A stretch of 64,000 bases of DNA, taken from an uncultured Pelagibacteraceae bacterium. Lineage in GTDB: Bacteria; Pseudomonadota; Alphaproteobacteria; Pelagibacterales; Pelagibacteraceae. Below are positions 33,571 to 41,481 of this stretch, piece after piece. The stretch covers positions 151,638-215,637 of the forward strand of contig CACJDW010000002.1 in assembly GCA_902592275.1 (NCBI GenBank). Reading direction: 5' to 3'. The stretch's first letter is position 1. Every line of letters starts with the position of its first letter. The notes under the pieces are model-generated. The model saw nothing but the letters and a program-made list of their open reading frames with translations. It was not told the origin of the DNA and did no database searches. The position numbers and the translations under genes were made by a program.

Positions 33571-34989
33571 TTAACTTAATTGAGTATCCTTAAATTTTGT
33601 AAATCTTTCTTCAAATTCAAGAGTTACATTACCAATAGGACCATGTCGTTGTTTTCCAATTATAATTTGTGCTAAATGTGCAACTTCATTCATTTTTGCT
33701 TGCCACTCTGCATGCTCAACAGTTGCCTCTCTTGGTTCTTTTCTAGAAAGATAGTATCCTTCTCTATAAACAAACATTACAACATCAGCATCTTGTTCAA
33801 TAGAACCAGATTCTCTTAAATCTGCCAATTGAGGCTTGTGATCATCTCTCTGTTCTACTTGTCTAGATAATTGCGAAAGAGCTACCACAGGAACTGACAG
33901 TTCTTTGGCTATCGCTTTAAGTCCTTGAGTAATTTGTGATATTTCTTGAACTCTTCCATCTTTATTAATTGTAGTTCCTCTCATTAATTGGATGTAATCA
34001 ACTACAATCATATCGAGACCAAAAAGCCTTTTAATACGTCTCGCTCTATTGCTTAGAGCAGCAATGCTTATTGCCGGAGTTTCATCTATATAAAGTGGCA
34101 GTTCTGAGATATTTTTTGATGTTTCTAAAAACTTATCAAATTGATCGTCAGATATTCTTCCTCTTCTAATATCATTAGAACTTATTCTTGCTTGCTCAGA
34201 AATAATTCTAGTTGATAACTGTTCTGAGGACATTTCCAGTGAAAAAAAAGCTACAGATGATTTCTTTCCACTCTCTTGTAGTTTTTGTGCAGCGTTAAAT
34301 GCAATATTTGTTGCGAGTGAGGTTTTACCCATAGAAGGTCGACCAGCAATTATAATTAAATCTGATTGGTGTAAACCACCAAGCTTATCATCCAAATCTC
34401 TTAAACCAGTTGGTACACCTACGATTCCCTCTTCATTCTTATAAGCCGCTGAAGCCATCTCAATTGTTTGTTTCATAGCTTCATCAAATTTTACTAGGGA
34501 AGAATTGAAAGATCCTTTTTCAGCTAAATCAAACAATAATCTCTCAGAACTTTCGATTATAGATTGACCGCTAGTATCAAGGTCATTTATTTTTGCACTA
34601 TCAATAGTTTGTTCAGAAATTTTTATTAATTCTCTTCTCACAAACATATCATAAATTATTTTTGAATACTCTATTGCCTGCCTAACCGATGTAGAAAACT
34701 TTGTAATCTTAACTAAATATTCTGGAACATTTAAATCATCTTTTTCATCTTCAAAATAATTTTTTAATGTAATTGGGTTAGCTAACATTCCTTTGTAGAT
34801 AAGACTTTCAACTGCTTCAAATATTTTTTGATGCATTGGATCAAAAAAATTAACACTAGAAATTATTGTATTTATTTCATCAAATATATCATTACTTACA
34901 AGGATAGATCCTATGACAGCTTGTTCGGCCTCAATATTATTTGGCAATTCTTTAAATTGATCTTTGACTATACTTAAATTGTTTTCCAT
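33571..34989 (-). CDS. dnaB: Replicative DNA helicase DnaB
   Basis: The hexameric fork helicase. An N-terminal domain (PNNIEAEQAVIGSIL, 16-30) is followed by a RecA-like core with Walker A GRPSMGKTS (216-224), SLEMSSEQL, VVDYIQLM (Walker B), LSQLSRQVEQR, and an arginine finger region DLRESGSIEQDADVV. The 472-residue length is normal and no intein interrupts it. It lies downstream of rpsF-rpsR-rplI, an order common in bacteria. Confidence 0.97.
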   Translation of the reverse strand: MENNLSIVKDQFKELPNNIEAEQAVIGSILVSNDIFDEINTIISSVNFFDPMHQKIFEAVESLIYKGMLANPITLKNYFEDEKDDLNVPEYLVKITKFSTSVRQAIEYSKIIYDMFVRRELIKISEQTIDSAKINDLDTSGQSIIESSERLLFDLAEKGSFNSSLVKFDEAMKQTIEMASAAYKNEEGIVGVPTGLRDLDDKLGGLHQSDLIIIAGRPSMGKTSLATNIAFNAAQKLQESGKKSSVAFFSLEMSSEQLSTRIISEQARISSNDIRRGRISDDQFDKFLETSKNISELPLYIDETPAISIAALSNRARRIKRLFGLDMIVVDYIQLMRGTTINKDGRVQEISQITQGLKAIAKELSVPVVALSQLSRQVEQRDDHKPQLADLRESGSIEQDADVVMFVYREGYYLSRKEPREATVEHAEWQAKMNEVAHLAQIIIGKQRHGPIGNVTLEFEERFTKFKDTQLS

Positions 34990-35056
34990 AAAAATAATTT
35001 ATATGAAAATTAATTAAATCAAATTGTATATTAATGCTGGGGAAAAGAATGTATAA

Positions 35057-35515
35057 TTATTGAATTGTATCAGCTGGAGAAACGTTAATTGTAATTTCAG
35101 CATCAACTTCTGAGTGTAAAGAAATTTTAACTTTAAATTTTCCTAAAGCTTTTATTTCTTCAACTGGTTGTATCATTGAAGGCTTTATATCAATTTTGTT
35201 TTCTTCTTGAATAAGTTTTGAAATTTCAGTTGGTTTAACTGAACCATATAATTCATTATTTTCTGTACTTAGTTTTTTGACAGAATACTCTTTACCATTT
35301 ATTTGCTCAGCAATTTGAGAGGCTTCTTTTTTCTTTTCGTTATCTTTTATAGATAACTCAGCTTTAATTTTTTCAACTTCTTTTATATTTTCTTTTGATG
35401 CATAAAGAGCTTTTTTATTGGCAATTAAAAAGTTTCTAGCAAAACCTCTTTTTACATCTATTACTTCACCAATAGATCCAATTCTTTTTACGTTTTCTAA
35501 TAATATTACTTTCAT
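35057..35515 (-). CDS. rplI: Ribosomal protein bL9
   Basis: 152 residues, with the conserved N-terminal domain (VILLENVKRIGSIGEVIDVKRGFARNFL as its pattern, positions 3-30), a long connecting helix and the C-terminal RNA-binding domain. It is third in the rpsF-rpsR-rplI operon, two bases after rpsR, and precedes dnaB. Confidence 0.96.
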   Translation of the reverse strand: MKVILLENVKRIGSIGEVIDVKRGFARNFLIANKKALYASKENIKEVEKIKAELSIKDNEKKKEASQIAEQINGKEYSVKKLSTENNELYGSVKPTEISKLIQEENKIDIKPSMIQPVEEIKALGKFKVKISLHSEVDAEITINVSPADTIQ

Positions 35516-35516
35516 T

Positions 35517-35789
35517 TTATAACAAGGCTAAGTTTCTAGCTCTTTTAATTGAAAGAGATAGCTCTCTTTGTTTCTTTTGAGATACATTTGTAATTCTTGA
35601 AGGTAAAATCTTACCGTTTTCAGATACATATTTTTTTAAAAGTTTAATATTTTTATAGTCTACTTCTGGAGCACCTTTTACTGACAATGGACAGTTTTTT
35701 TTAAATTTATATTTATTTGGTTGGAAAATACTCAATTTTGCAAAGTTACTCTGTTTACCTTTTTTATTTCCACTTTGTCTTTTTGGCAT
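35517..35789 (-). CDS. rpsR: Ribosomal protein bS18
   Basis: 90 residues. The core [22 protein letters not shown] and [18 protein letters not shown] matches bS18, preceded by an extended basic N-terminus ([14 protein letters not shown]) typical of alphaproteobacteria. Its start shares one base with the rpsF stop, so bS6 and bS18, which bind the 30S platform together, are coupled. Confidence 0.96.
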   Translation of the reverse strand: MPKRQSGNKKGKQSNFAKLSIFQPNKYKFKKNCPLSVKGAPEVDYKNIKLLKKYVSENGKILPSRITNVSQKKQRELSLSIKRARNLALL

Positions 35790-36142
35790 TAGTTTTTATC
35801 ACTTTCTTTTTTTTCACTATCTTCTTTTTTTCCAAAATAGTTTGTTTTTAAGTCAAATTTTTTTACTCTAACTGTTAGATATCTTAGTAATTTTTTATCT
35901 ATAGCTTCATTTTTTTCTAATTCATCAATAACATTACCTCTACCCTTTATTTTAAAGTGTATGTAACTCCCTTTTTTATTCTTTTTAATCAGATAGGATA
36001 AGTTTAGTAATCCCCAGTTTTCAGTTTTAACAACTTCACCATCATTTTTTTCAACAATTTTAGAATACTTTTCTGTTAATTGCTTTAATTCACTTGGTGA
36101 AGTATCTTGCCTGGCAATAATAGTATGTTCGTATAAATTCAT
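35789..36142 (-). CDS. rpsF: Ribosomal protein bS6
   Basis: 117 residues. [17 protein letters not shown] opening, [20 protein letters not shown] and RYLTVRV are bS6 landmarks, with an acidic-lysine tail ([13 protein letters not shown]). It leads the ribosomal operon. The 87-bp gap to fabD on its upstream side must hold divergent promoters. Confidence 0.96.
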   Translation of the reverse strand: MNLYEHTIIARQDTSPSELKQLTEKYSKIVEKNDGEVVKTENWGLLNLSYLIKKNKKGSYIHFKIKGRGNVIDELEKNEAIDKKLLRYLTVRVKKFDLKTNYFGKKEDSEKKESDKN

Positions 36143-36174
36143 TTAAGTTCTTTAATAAAAAGTGAGGATATACT

Positions 36175-36180
36175 ATTATA
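36175..36180 (-). promoter_or_regulatory. Possible -10 box for rpsF
   Basis: On the minus strand this reads TATAAT, 33 bases upstream of the rpsF start, in the divergent rpsF/fabD gap. A good -35 at 17-bp spacing is not visible (TTTAAC at best). Weak support from position and perfect -10 only. Confidence 0.3.
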
Positions 36181-36229
36181 AAAGTTCAATTACAATAGTT
36201 AAAAAGGCAAAAATATTAGTTTTTTTTAT

Positions 36230-37156
36230 ATGTTTTCAGTAATTTTTCCAGGTCAGGGATCTCAAATAGTGGGAATGGGTAAAGAGCTTTATGACAAATT
36301 TAATATAGTAAAAGACTTATTTAAACAGGCTGACGATGTGTTAAATTTTTCCATTTCTAAACTTATTCTCGAGGGACCAAAAGAGGAATTAGATTTAACA
36401 GTCAATACACAGCCATCAATATATTTAATAAGTTATTCAATATTTAATGTAGTAAAAAATGAATTCAAATTGGATTTAAATAAAGCAAAGTACTTTGCTG
36501 GACATTCTTTGGGTGAATATTCAGCATTATCATGCGCAGGATATCTTGATTTTTCAGATACTTTAAAAATTTTAAGAATAAGAGGAGATGCTATGCAAAA
36601 CTCTGTGCCTAAAGGGCAGGGAGGAATGGTTGCAGTATTAGGCTCAACAGTTAATGTTATTGAAAAAATTTTGATAGAAAATAAAGAAAATTTTAAAGCA
36701 CAAATTGCAAATGATAATTCTGAAGGTCAAATTGTTTTGAGCGGAAAAACAGAGGATTTAAAAAAATTAATTCAAATTTTAAAGAATAATTCAATCAAAA
36801 ATATTAAACTTCCAGTAAGTGCACCTTTCCACTGCGATTTGATGAATAATGCAACAAAAATTATGACAGAAGAATTAAATAAACTTAATTTTAAAAATGG
36901 AAAAAATAAATTAATTTCAAATGTTACTGCTAATGAAATTAAAGGTCTGGATGACCTCAAAAATCTTTTAATTAAGCAAATAGAGAGTAGAGTTAGATGG
37001 AGAGAAAGCGTGGTTAATATGATAGAAAATGATGTAAATCATTTTATAGAAATTGGACCTGGGAAAGTTTTGTCAGGTTTGGTAAAAAGAATTAATAGAA
37101 ATGTTAAAATTGATACAATTAATAGTCAAATTGATATTGAAGGTCTAAAAATATGA
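36230..37156 (+). CDS. fabD: Malonyl-CoA:ACP transacylase
   Basis: Moves malonyl from CoA to acyl carrier protein for fatty-acid synthesis. PGQGSQ (7-12) shapes the oxyanion hole, GHSLGEYSAL places the nucleophile at S93, and H201 in SAPFHCDLM is the partner histidine. Length is 308. The last codons overlap fabG by four bases, and acpP follows, giving the classic fab cluster. Confidence 0.95.
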   Translation: MFSVIFPGQGSQIVGMGKELYDKFNIVKDLFKQADDVLNFSISKLILEGPKEELDLTVNTQPSIYLISYSIFNVVKNEFKLDLNKAKYFAGHSLGEYSALSCAGYLDFSDTLKILRIRGDAMQNSVPKGQGGMVAVLGSTVNVIEKILIENKENFKAQIANDNSEGQIVLSGKTEDLKKLIQILKNNSIKNIKLPVSAPFHCDLMNNATKIMTEELNKLNFKNGKNKLISNVTANEIKGLDDLKNLLIKQIESRVRWRESVVNMIENDVNHFIEIGPGKVLSGLVKRINRNVKIDTINSQIDIEGLKI

Positions 37157-37890
37157 CAGAGTTAAATGGAAAAAATATTATTGTTACAGGTGCCTCAGGA
37201 GGAATTGGAAATTCAATAATTGAAAAATTAAATCAAGCAGGGGCAAATATTTTAGCTTCAGGTACAAGAATAGAAAAACTTGAGGAACTAAAAGGAAAAT
37301 ATGGAAATATTAAAATATTAAAGTTTGATATTTCTCAAAGTGATAAAATTGAGGAGTTTGTTGAAAACGCAACGAAAGAGCTTGGTGGCAAGTTAGATTC
37401 CATAGTTAACAATGCTGGTATCACACAAGATAATTTAGCAATAAGGATGAGCATAGATGAATGGAAAAAAGTAATAGATGTTAATTTAACATCAACTTTT
37501 TTAATGAGCAAATCAGCAATTAAAAAAATGCTTAAAAATAAATCTGGAAAGATTGTTAATATTACGTCAGTTGTTGGACATACAGGCAATTTAGGACAGG
37601 CTAATTACACTGCTTCTAAAGCAGGTATAATTGCAATGTCTAAAAGTTTGGCAATAGAATACGCTAAGAAAAATATAAATATAAATTGTATTTCACCTGG
37701 TTTTATCAAAACAGCTATGACGGACAAATTAGATGATAAATTTAAAGAGGCTATAATATCAAAAATTCCTTCTGCTCGACTAGGAGAGCCAGATGATATT
37801 GCAAATGCAGTGCTTTTTTTATGCTCAAATCAATCAAATTATATTAATGGCGAAACCTTGCATGTTAATGGAGGCATGTATATGGCTTGA
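37153..37890 (+). CDS. fabG: 3-oxoacyl-ACP reductase
   Basis: Short-chain dehydrogenase that reduces 3-oxoacyl-ACP with NADPH. The cofactor loop TGASGGIG is at 12-19, NNAG at 86-89, and the catalytic set is S139, Y152 and K156 (NYTASKAG). The C-terminus NGETLHVNGGMYMA is the FabG ending. ATGA overlap with fabD. Its stop codon region TTGACA doubles as a plausible -35 box for acpP. Confidence 0.95.
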   Translation: MTELNGKNIIVTGASGGIGNSIIEKLNQAGANILASGTRIEKLEELKGKYGNIKILKFDISQSDKIEEFVENATKELGGKLDSIVNNAGITQDNLAIRMSIDEWKKVIDVNLTSTFLMSKSAIKKMLKNKSGKIVNITSVVGHTGNLGQANYTASKAGIIAMSKSLAIEYAKKNININCISPGFIKTAMTDKLDDKFKEAIISKIPSARLGEPDDIANAVLFLCSNQSNYINGETLHVNGGMYMA

Positions 37891-37914
37891 CAAAATAGGT
37901 TTTTAAACTATTAA
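37887..37914 (+). promoter_or_regulatory. Probable acpP promoter
   Basis: TTGACA (37887-37892, overlapping the fabG stop codon) and TATTAA (37909-37914) are separated by 16 bases, 26 bases before the acpP start. The -35 is a perfect consensus and the -10 matches four of six. An own promoter would suit the high demand for acyl carrier protein. Confidence 0.45.
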
Positions 37915-37939
37915 GAATTTATAACAAAAAGGGATCAAT

Positions 37940-38179
37940 ATGTCAGAAGACGTTTCAAGCAAAGTAAAAAAAATTGTAGCCGATCACTTAGGTATAGATG
38001 AAGCTAAAGTAACAGAAGAGTCTAGTTTTATAGATGATTTAGGAGCTGATAGCTTAGATACAGTTGAGTTAGTGATGGCTTTCGAGGAAGAATTTGGATC
38101 TGAAATTTCAGACAGTGAAGCTGAGAAAATTTTAACTGTTGGAGATGCAGTTAAATTTATCGAAGGAAAAGCTAACTAG
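37940..38179 (+). CDS. acpP: Acyl carrier protein
   Basis: 79-residue acidic four-helix protein that carries growing acyl chains on a phosphopantetheine arm. The attachment serine is S38 in [11 protein letters not shown]. Composition and length are standard. It lies between fabG and gmk on the same strand; fabF is not in the window. Confidence 0.96.
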   Translation: MSEDVSSKVKKIVADHLGIDEAKVTEESSFIDDLGADSLDTVELVMAFEEEFGSEISDSEAEKILTVGDAVKFIEGKAN

Positions 38180-38187
38180 AAATTTTA

Positions 38188-38820
38188 ATGCCATCAGAAA
38201 AAGATGGGATAATGATAATATTATCTTCTCCTTCAGGAGCAGGTAAAACTACTCTTGTTAAGAAATTATCCGAAGAAGAAAATTTTGAAACTTCTATATC
38301 ACACACAACTAGACAGCCAAGACCAAATGAAAGTCAAAATAAAGATTATTTCTTTGTTAACGAATTAGAATTTAAGAGATTAATTAAAAATGAAGAGTTC
38401 CTTGAATATGCAAAAGTTTTTAATAATTTTTATGGCACAACAAGAACGCCTGTTATAGATAAACTAAATAAAGGTAAAAATGTACTATTTGATATTGATT
38501 GGCAGGGGGCTGATCAAATAAAGAATAAAAAATTAGATTATAAATTAATTACTTTTTTTATTCTTCCACCTAGCAAAGAAGTTTTGTTTGAAAGATTATC
38601 TAAAAGACATTCAAGCGATAAATTAATAGCTGAAGAAAGAATGAAACAATTTGAAAGAGATGTCTTACATTGGATTAATTATGATTATGTAGTTATAAAT
38701 AATGATTTAAATCAATGTTTTTTTAAAATTAAAAATTTAATTGATGCAGTAATAAATGATGGCTCAAAAGATTATGACTTAGATTTTATAAGAGGTCATG
38801 TTGACAAGTTAACTTCTTAA
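38188..38820 (+). CDS. gmk: Guanylate kinase
   Basis: Phosphorylates GMP to GDP. P-loop [11 protein letters not shown] (13-23), then [13 protein letters not shown] and [10 protein letters not shown] with the GMP-binding arginines and tyrosine, and [11 protein letters not shown]. 210 residues. It starts 8 bases after acpP and its end overlaps the convergent rsmA by 12 bases. Confidence 0.95.
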   Translation: MPSEKDGIMIILSSPSGAGKTTLVKKLSEEENFETSISHTTRQPRPNESQNKDYFFVNELEFKRLIKNEEFLEYAKVFNNFYGTTRTPVIDKLNKGKNVLFDIDWQGADQIKNKKLDYKLITFFILPPSKEVLFERLSKRHSSDKLIAEERMKQFERDVLHWINYDYVVINNDLNQCFFKIKNLIDAVINDGSKDYDLDFIRGHVDKLTS

Positions 38821-39594
38821 ATTTTCATATTCACATGCTAGATTATAGTAAGTATCTAAACTTAAGTTTTGAGGTCTCAAATTTAAATCAATTTTTAGTT
38901 TGTTTAATATTTTTTGATCTCCATTAAAGAGTTGATTGTAAGGTTTTTTTATCATTTTTCTTCTTTGATTAAAAAAAATTCTAGTAATTTTTTCTAAATT
39001 ATTTGGATCATTAATTTTGACATAATTGTTTTTTGGAATGAGAAGTAATAAAGAGCTGTCAATTTTAGGCTTTGGAGAAAATGCTCCAGGTTTAATGTCG
39101 CATATCTTTTTAATATTAAGTTTCCAATTACAAACGATTGATAATCTTCCATAATTTGAGGTATTGAATTTAGCAATTATTCTATCTGCTACTTCTTTTT
39201 GAAACATTAAGACCAAATATTCAAACCAAAAATTACTTTTTAAATTAACTATCCATTTACTTAGAATCTCGGTTGAAATATTATAAGGTAGATTTCCAAA
39301 AACTATGACTTTATCTTTAAATAAGCTAGTTTCATCTATTTTCAAAATATCATCGTTGATGATTGTAATCTGATTTTGAAATTTATTTTTAAGTATAATT
39401 GCAAGTTCATTATCTTTTTCAATCACAAAAGTTTTTTTCGGTTTTTTTTTTAGTATGTATGATGTTAGATTTCCTGTGCCTGGTCCAATTTCAAGAACTG
39501 TTTTATCTTCAATAGCAGTAGTATTTACAATTTTTTCTAAAATTTTCTTATCAATTAAAAAATTTTGACCTAGACTTTTTTTTGCTTTAATCAA
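38809..39594 (-). CDS. rsmA: 16S rRNA dimethyladenosine transferase
   Basis: Methylates the two adjacent adenines near the 3' end of 16S rRNA. The opening [12 protein letters not shown], the SAM motif [10 protein letters not shown] (35-44) and the catalytic NLPYNIST (101-108) are diagnostic. 261 residues. It is the last gene of the minus-strand lptF-lptG-lptD-surA-pdxA-rsmA series and overlaps pdxA by 4 bases. Confidence 0.95.
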   Translation of the reverse strand: MIKAKKSLGQNFLIDKKILEKIVNTTAIEDKTVLEIGPGTGNLTSYILKKKPKKTFVIEKDNELAIILKNKFQNQITIINDDILKIDETSLFKDKVIVFGNLPYNISTEILSKWIVNLKSNFWFEYLVLMFQKEVADRIIAKFNTSNYGRLSIVCNWKLNIKKICDIKPGAFSPKPKIDSSLLLLIPKNNYVKINDPNNLEKITRIFFNQRRKMIKKPYNQLFNGDQKILNKLKIDLNLRPQNLSLDTYYNLACEYENLRS

Positions 39595-40556
39595 TTTTTA
39601 TCCAAAAATTCTAATGCATTAATTATGCTTTGTGGATTAGATTTATTTTTTTTATACATCTTTTCATTTGGACCATGATCTGGTGTTACTCTAAAAAAAG
39701 GCAACCCTAAAGTAACATTTATAGCATCGTATTCAAATTTAGTTTTAAATGGACCTAAAACTTGATCATGATACATTCCTAATATTACATTGAAATTACG
39801 GCAATTCTCTCGTTGAAAAATTGTGTCTGCAGAAAATGGACCATAAACACTTAATCCTAATTTTTTTGCTGCTTTTAAAGAGGGTATAATTATTTTTTTT
39901 TCTTCACTATTCTTAAGAATACTTTCACAATGTGGATTTAAGCCTGTTACAGCTATTTTGGGTTTAATTTTATTTAGTTTCAAATAAAAATTATTAATTA
40001 AAACAATTTTTTGTAAAATTTTTTTTTTATTTATTTTATTTGAAACTGTTTTTATTGGTTGGTGAGTTGTTAAAGGACATACTGATAAATTTTTATTATA
40101 AATTAGCATTGCATTATTTTTTACATTAAATTTTTTTGAGATAAATTCAGTTATACCTAAAAATTTTTTATTAAGAAAACTAGTTTTATTGATTGGACCG
40201 TTAATAAATTTATCTGTATAACCTGTCTTTAGGATTTTAAAAGCTATATCAAAGCAGTTGTATAAATATGAATTGGTATATTTCATATTTATATTTTTAA
40301 CTTTGCTATAATTTAAATTTACATTAATAAGATTAATATTTGTATTATTGATTTTATTTCTTCCTAACGAATCTATATTTTGTAATTTAATTTTTTTTTT
40401 AAAATTAAGTCTCTTCATTTCACTAGTTAACAATTTTAAAGATGAGATAATAATAATAGGACTTTTAATTTTTTTTTTTCTTATTGATTTAAAAAAAATT
40501 TCAAAAAAAATACTTTTGGGTTGTCCTGCAACAATTAAAATTGGTTTAAATTTCAT
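39591..40556 (-). CDS. pdxA: 4-hydroxythreonine-4-phosphate dehydrogenase
   Basis: Pyridoxal-phosphate synthesis enzyme. I chose the ATG at 40556 (MKFKPILIVAGQP) rather than the upstream one at 40628, because it starts where the family starts and leaves only an 11-base overlap with surA. Metal and substrate motifs include TTHQPIKTVS, GLNPHCE, YGPFSADTIF, MYHDQVLGPFK and VTPDHGP. The N-terminal GDPxGIGPE loop of typical PdxA is here GQPKSIFFE, a notable divergence. About 321 residues. Gene order surA-pdxA-rsmA is conserved in proteobacteria. Confidence 0.88.
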   Translation of the reverse strand: MKFKPILIVAGQPKSIFFEIFFKSIRKKKIKSPIIIISSLKLLTSEMKRLNFKKKIKLQNIDSLGRNKINNTNINLINVNLNYSKVKNINMKYTNSYLYNCFDIAFKILKTGYTDKFINGPINKTSFLNKKFLGITEFISKKFNVKNNAMLIYNKNLSVCPLTTHQPIKTVSNKINKKKILQKIVLINNFYLKLNKIKPKIAVTGLNPHCESILKNSEEKKIIIPSLKAAKKLGLSVYGPFSADTIFQRENCRNFNVILGMYHDQVLGPFKTKFEYDAINVTLGLPFFRVTPDHGPNEKMYKKNKSNPQSIINALEFLDKN

Positions 40557-41481
40557 CAATGGAATAATTAATTTTTGCTTTGTTAAAATATATATTTGAA
40601 AACTGATTAAGTTGTCTGTTTGTCTCAAAATTTATCATTTCTTTTAATTGTTTCTCCTCATTTATGGAAATTTTAGTTGTTCTTTTATCTTCAATTTTTA
40701 AAATTAGATAATTATTTCCAACTTTTATAGGGTTTGTATATTCTCCAACTTTTATTTTATTTAATTCAATAAATATTGTTTTTGATAAATTGCCCTGATC
40801 AACCCAACCAATTTTTCCTCCATACTTTGAACTTTGACTTAAACTATATATATTTGCAGTATTGTTAAAACCTTTATTTTCAATACTTTTTTGTATTTGA
40901 ATAATTTGTTCATCTAACGAAATATTTTTTTGGTTACTAAAAAAAATTTCTGATAATAAAAATTCGATTTTATTTTTATCTTTTTTTTCTTTAATTTTTT
41001 TTAATAAATTTTCTTCATTTATATTAATTGAATTTTTATATTTCGTATAAATCAATTCATTCCAATACAATTCAATTTGTAATTTTTTTTTTATTTCTTT
41101 AATTGTGTAATTGTTCTCGTAATTAAGGTTATTTTCAAAGTCATCTAAATTTTTAAAGTTACTCCCTTTATATAAATCTTCTAAAACTGTTTCAATCAAC
41201 GGATGTTTTTTTTCTAAATCTAAAAATTTTTCAATTTCTTTTTTTTTAATTATTTGATTAATTAAAGAATTTTTAGAAATATTTAAAATTTCATTTTCAT
41301 TTAATTTCAGCAAATCTGGATTAATTAGTTTTAAATATTTTGACTCCTTTAAAATATCGTGATTTGTGATTATTTCATTATCAATTTTTACTTTTATAAA
41401 AATTTTTGATGCTGAAAAAGAATTATTTATTCCTATGAAAAAAAATAAAACCATAAATAAAAATAAAATTTTATTTTTCAT
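40546..41481 (-). CDS. surA: SurA-like periplasmic chaperone/peptidyl-prolyl isomerase
   Basis: Helps fold outer-membrane proteins. A signal peptide (MKNKILFLFMVLFFFIGINNSFS, cleaved near 24) is followed by a helical chaperone part with VKIDNEIITNHDILKE, and one parvulin domain (about 165-285: LLSEIFF, YGGKIGWVDQGNLS, GEYTNPIKVGNNYLILK). At 311 residues it is shorter than E. coli SurA, which has two parvulin domains. Next to lptD, one of its clients. Confidence 0.87.
   Translation of the reverse strand: MKNKILFLFMVLFFFIGINNSFSASKIFIKVKIDNEIITNHDILKESKYLKLINPDLLKLNENEILNISKNSLINQIIKKKEIEKFLDLEKKHPLIETVLEDLYKGSNFKNLDDFENNLNYENNYTIKEIKKKLQIELYWNELIYTKYKNSININEENLLKKIKEKKDKNKIEFLLSEIFFSNQKNISLDEQIIQIQKSIENKGFNNTANIYSLSQSSKYGGKIGWVDQGNLSKTIFIELNKIKVGEYTNPIKVGNNYLILKIEDKRTTKISINEEKQLKEMINFETNRQLNQFSNIYFNKAKINYSIDEI

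Noticed and set aside
40557..40628. Upstream start for pdxA adding 24 residues
   Set aside because: It would overlap surA by 83 bases and adds sequence with no counterpart at the family N-terminus.
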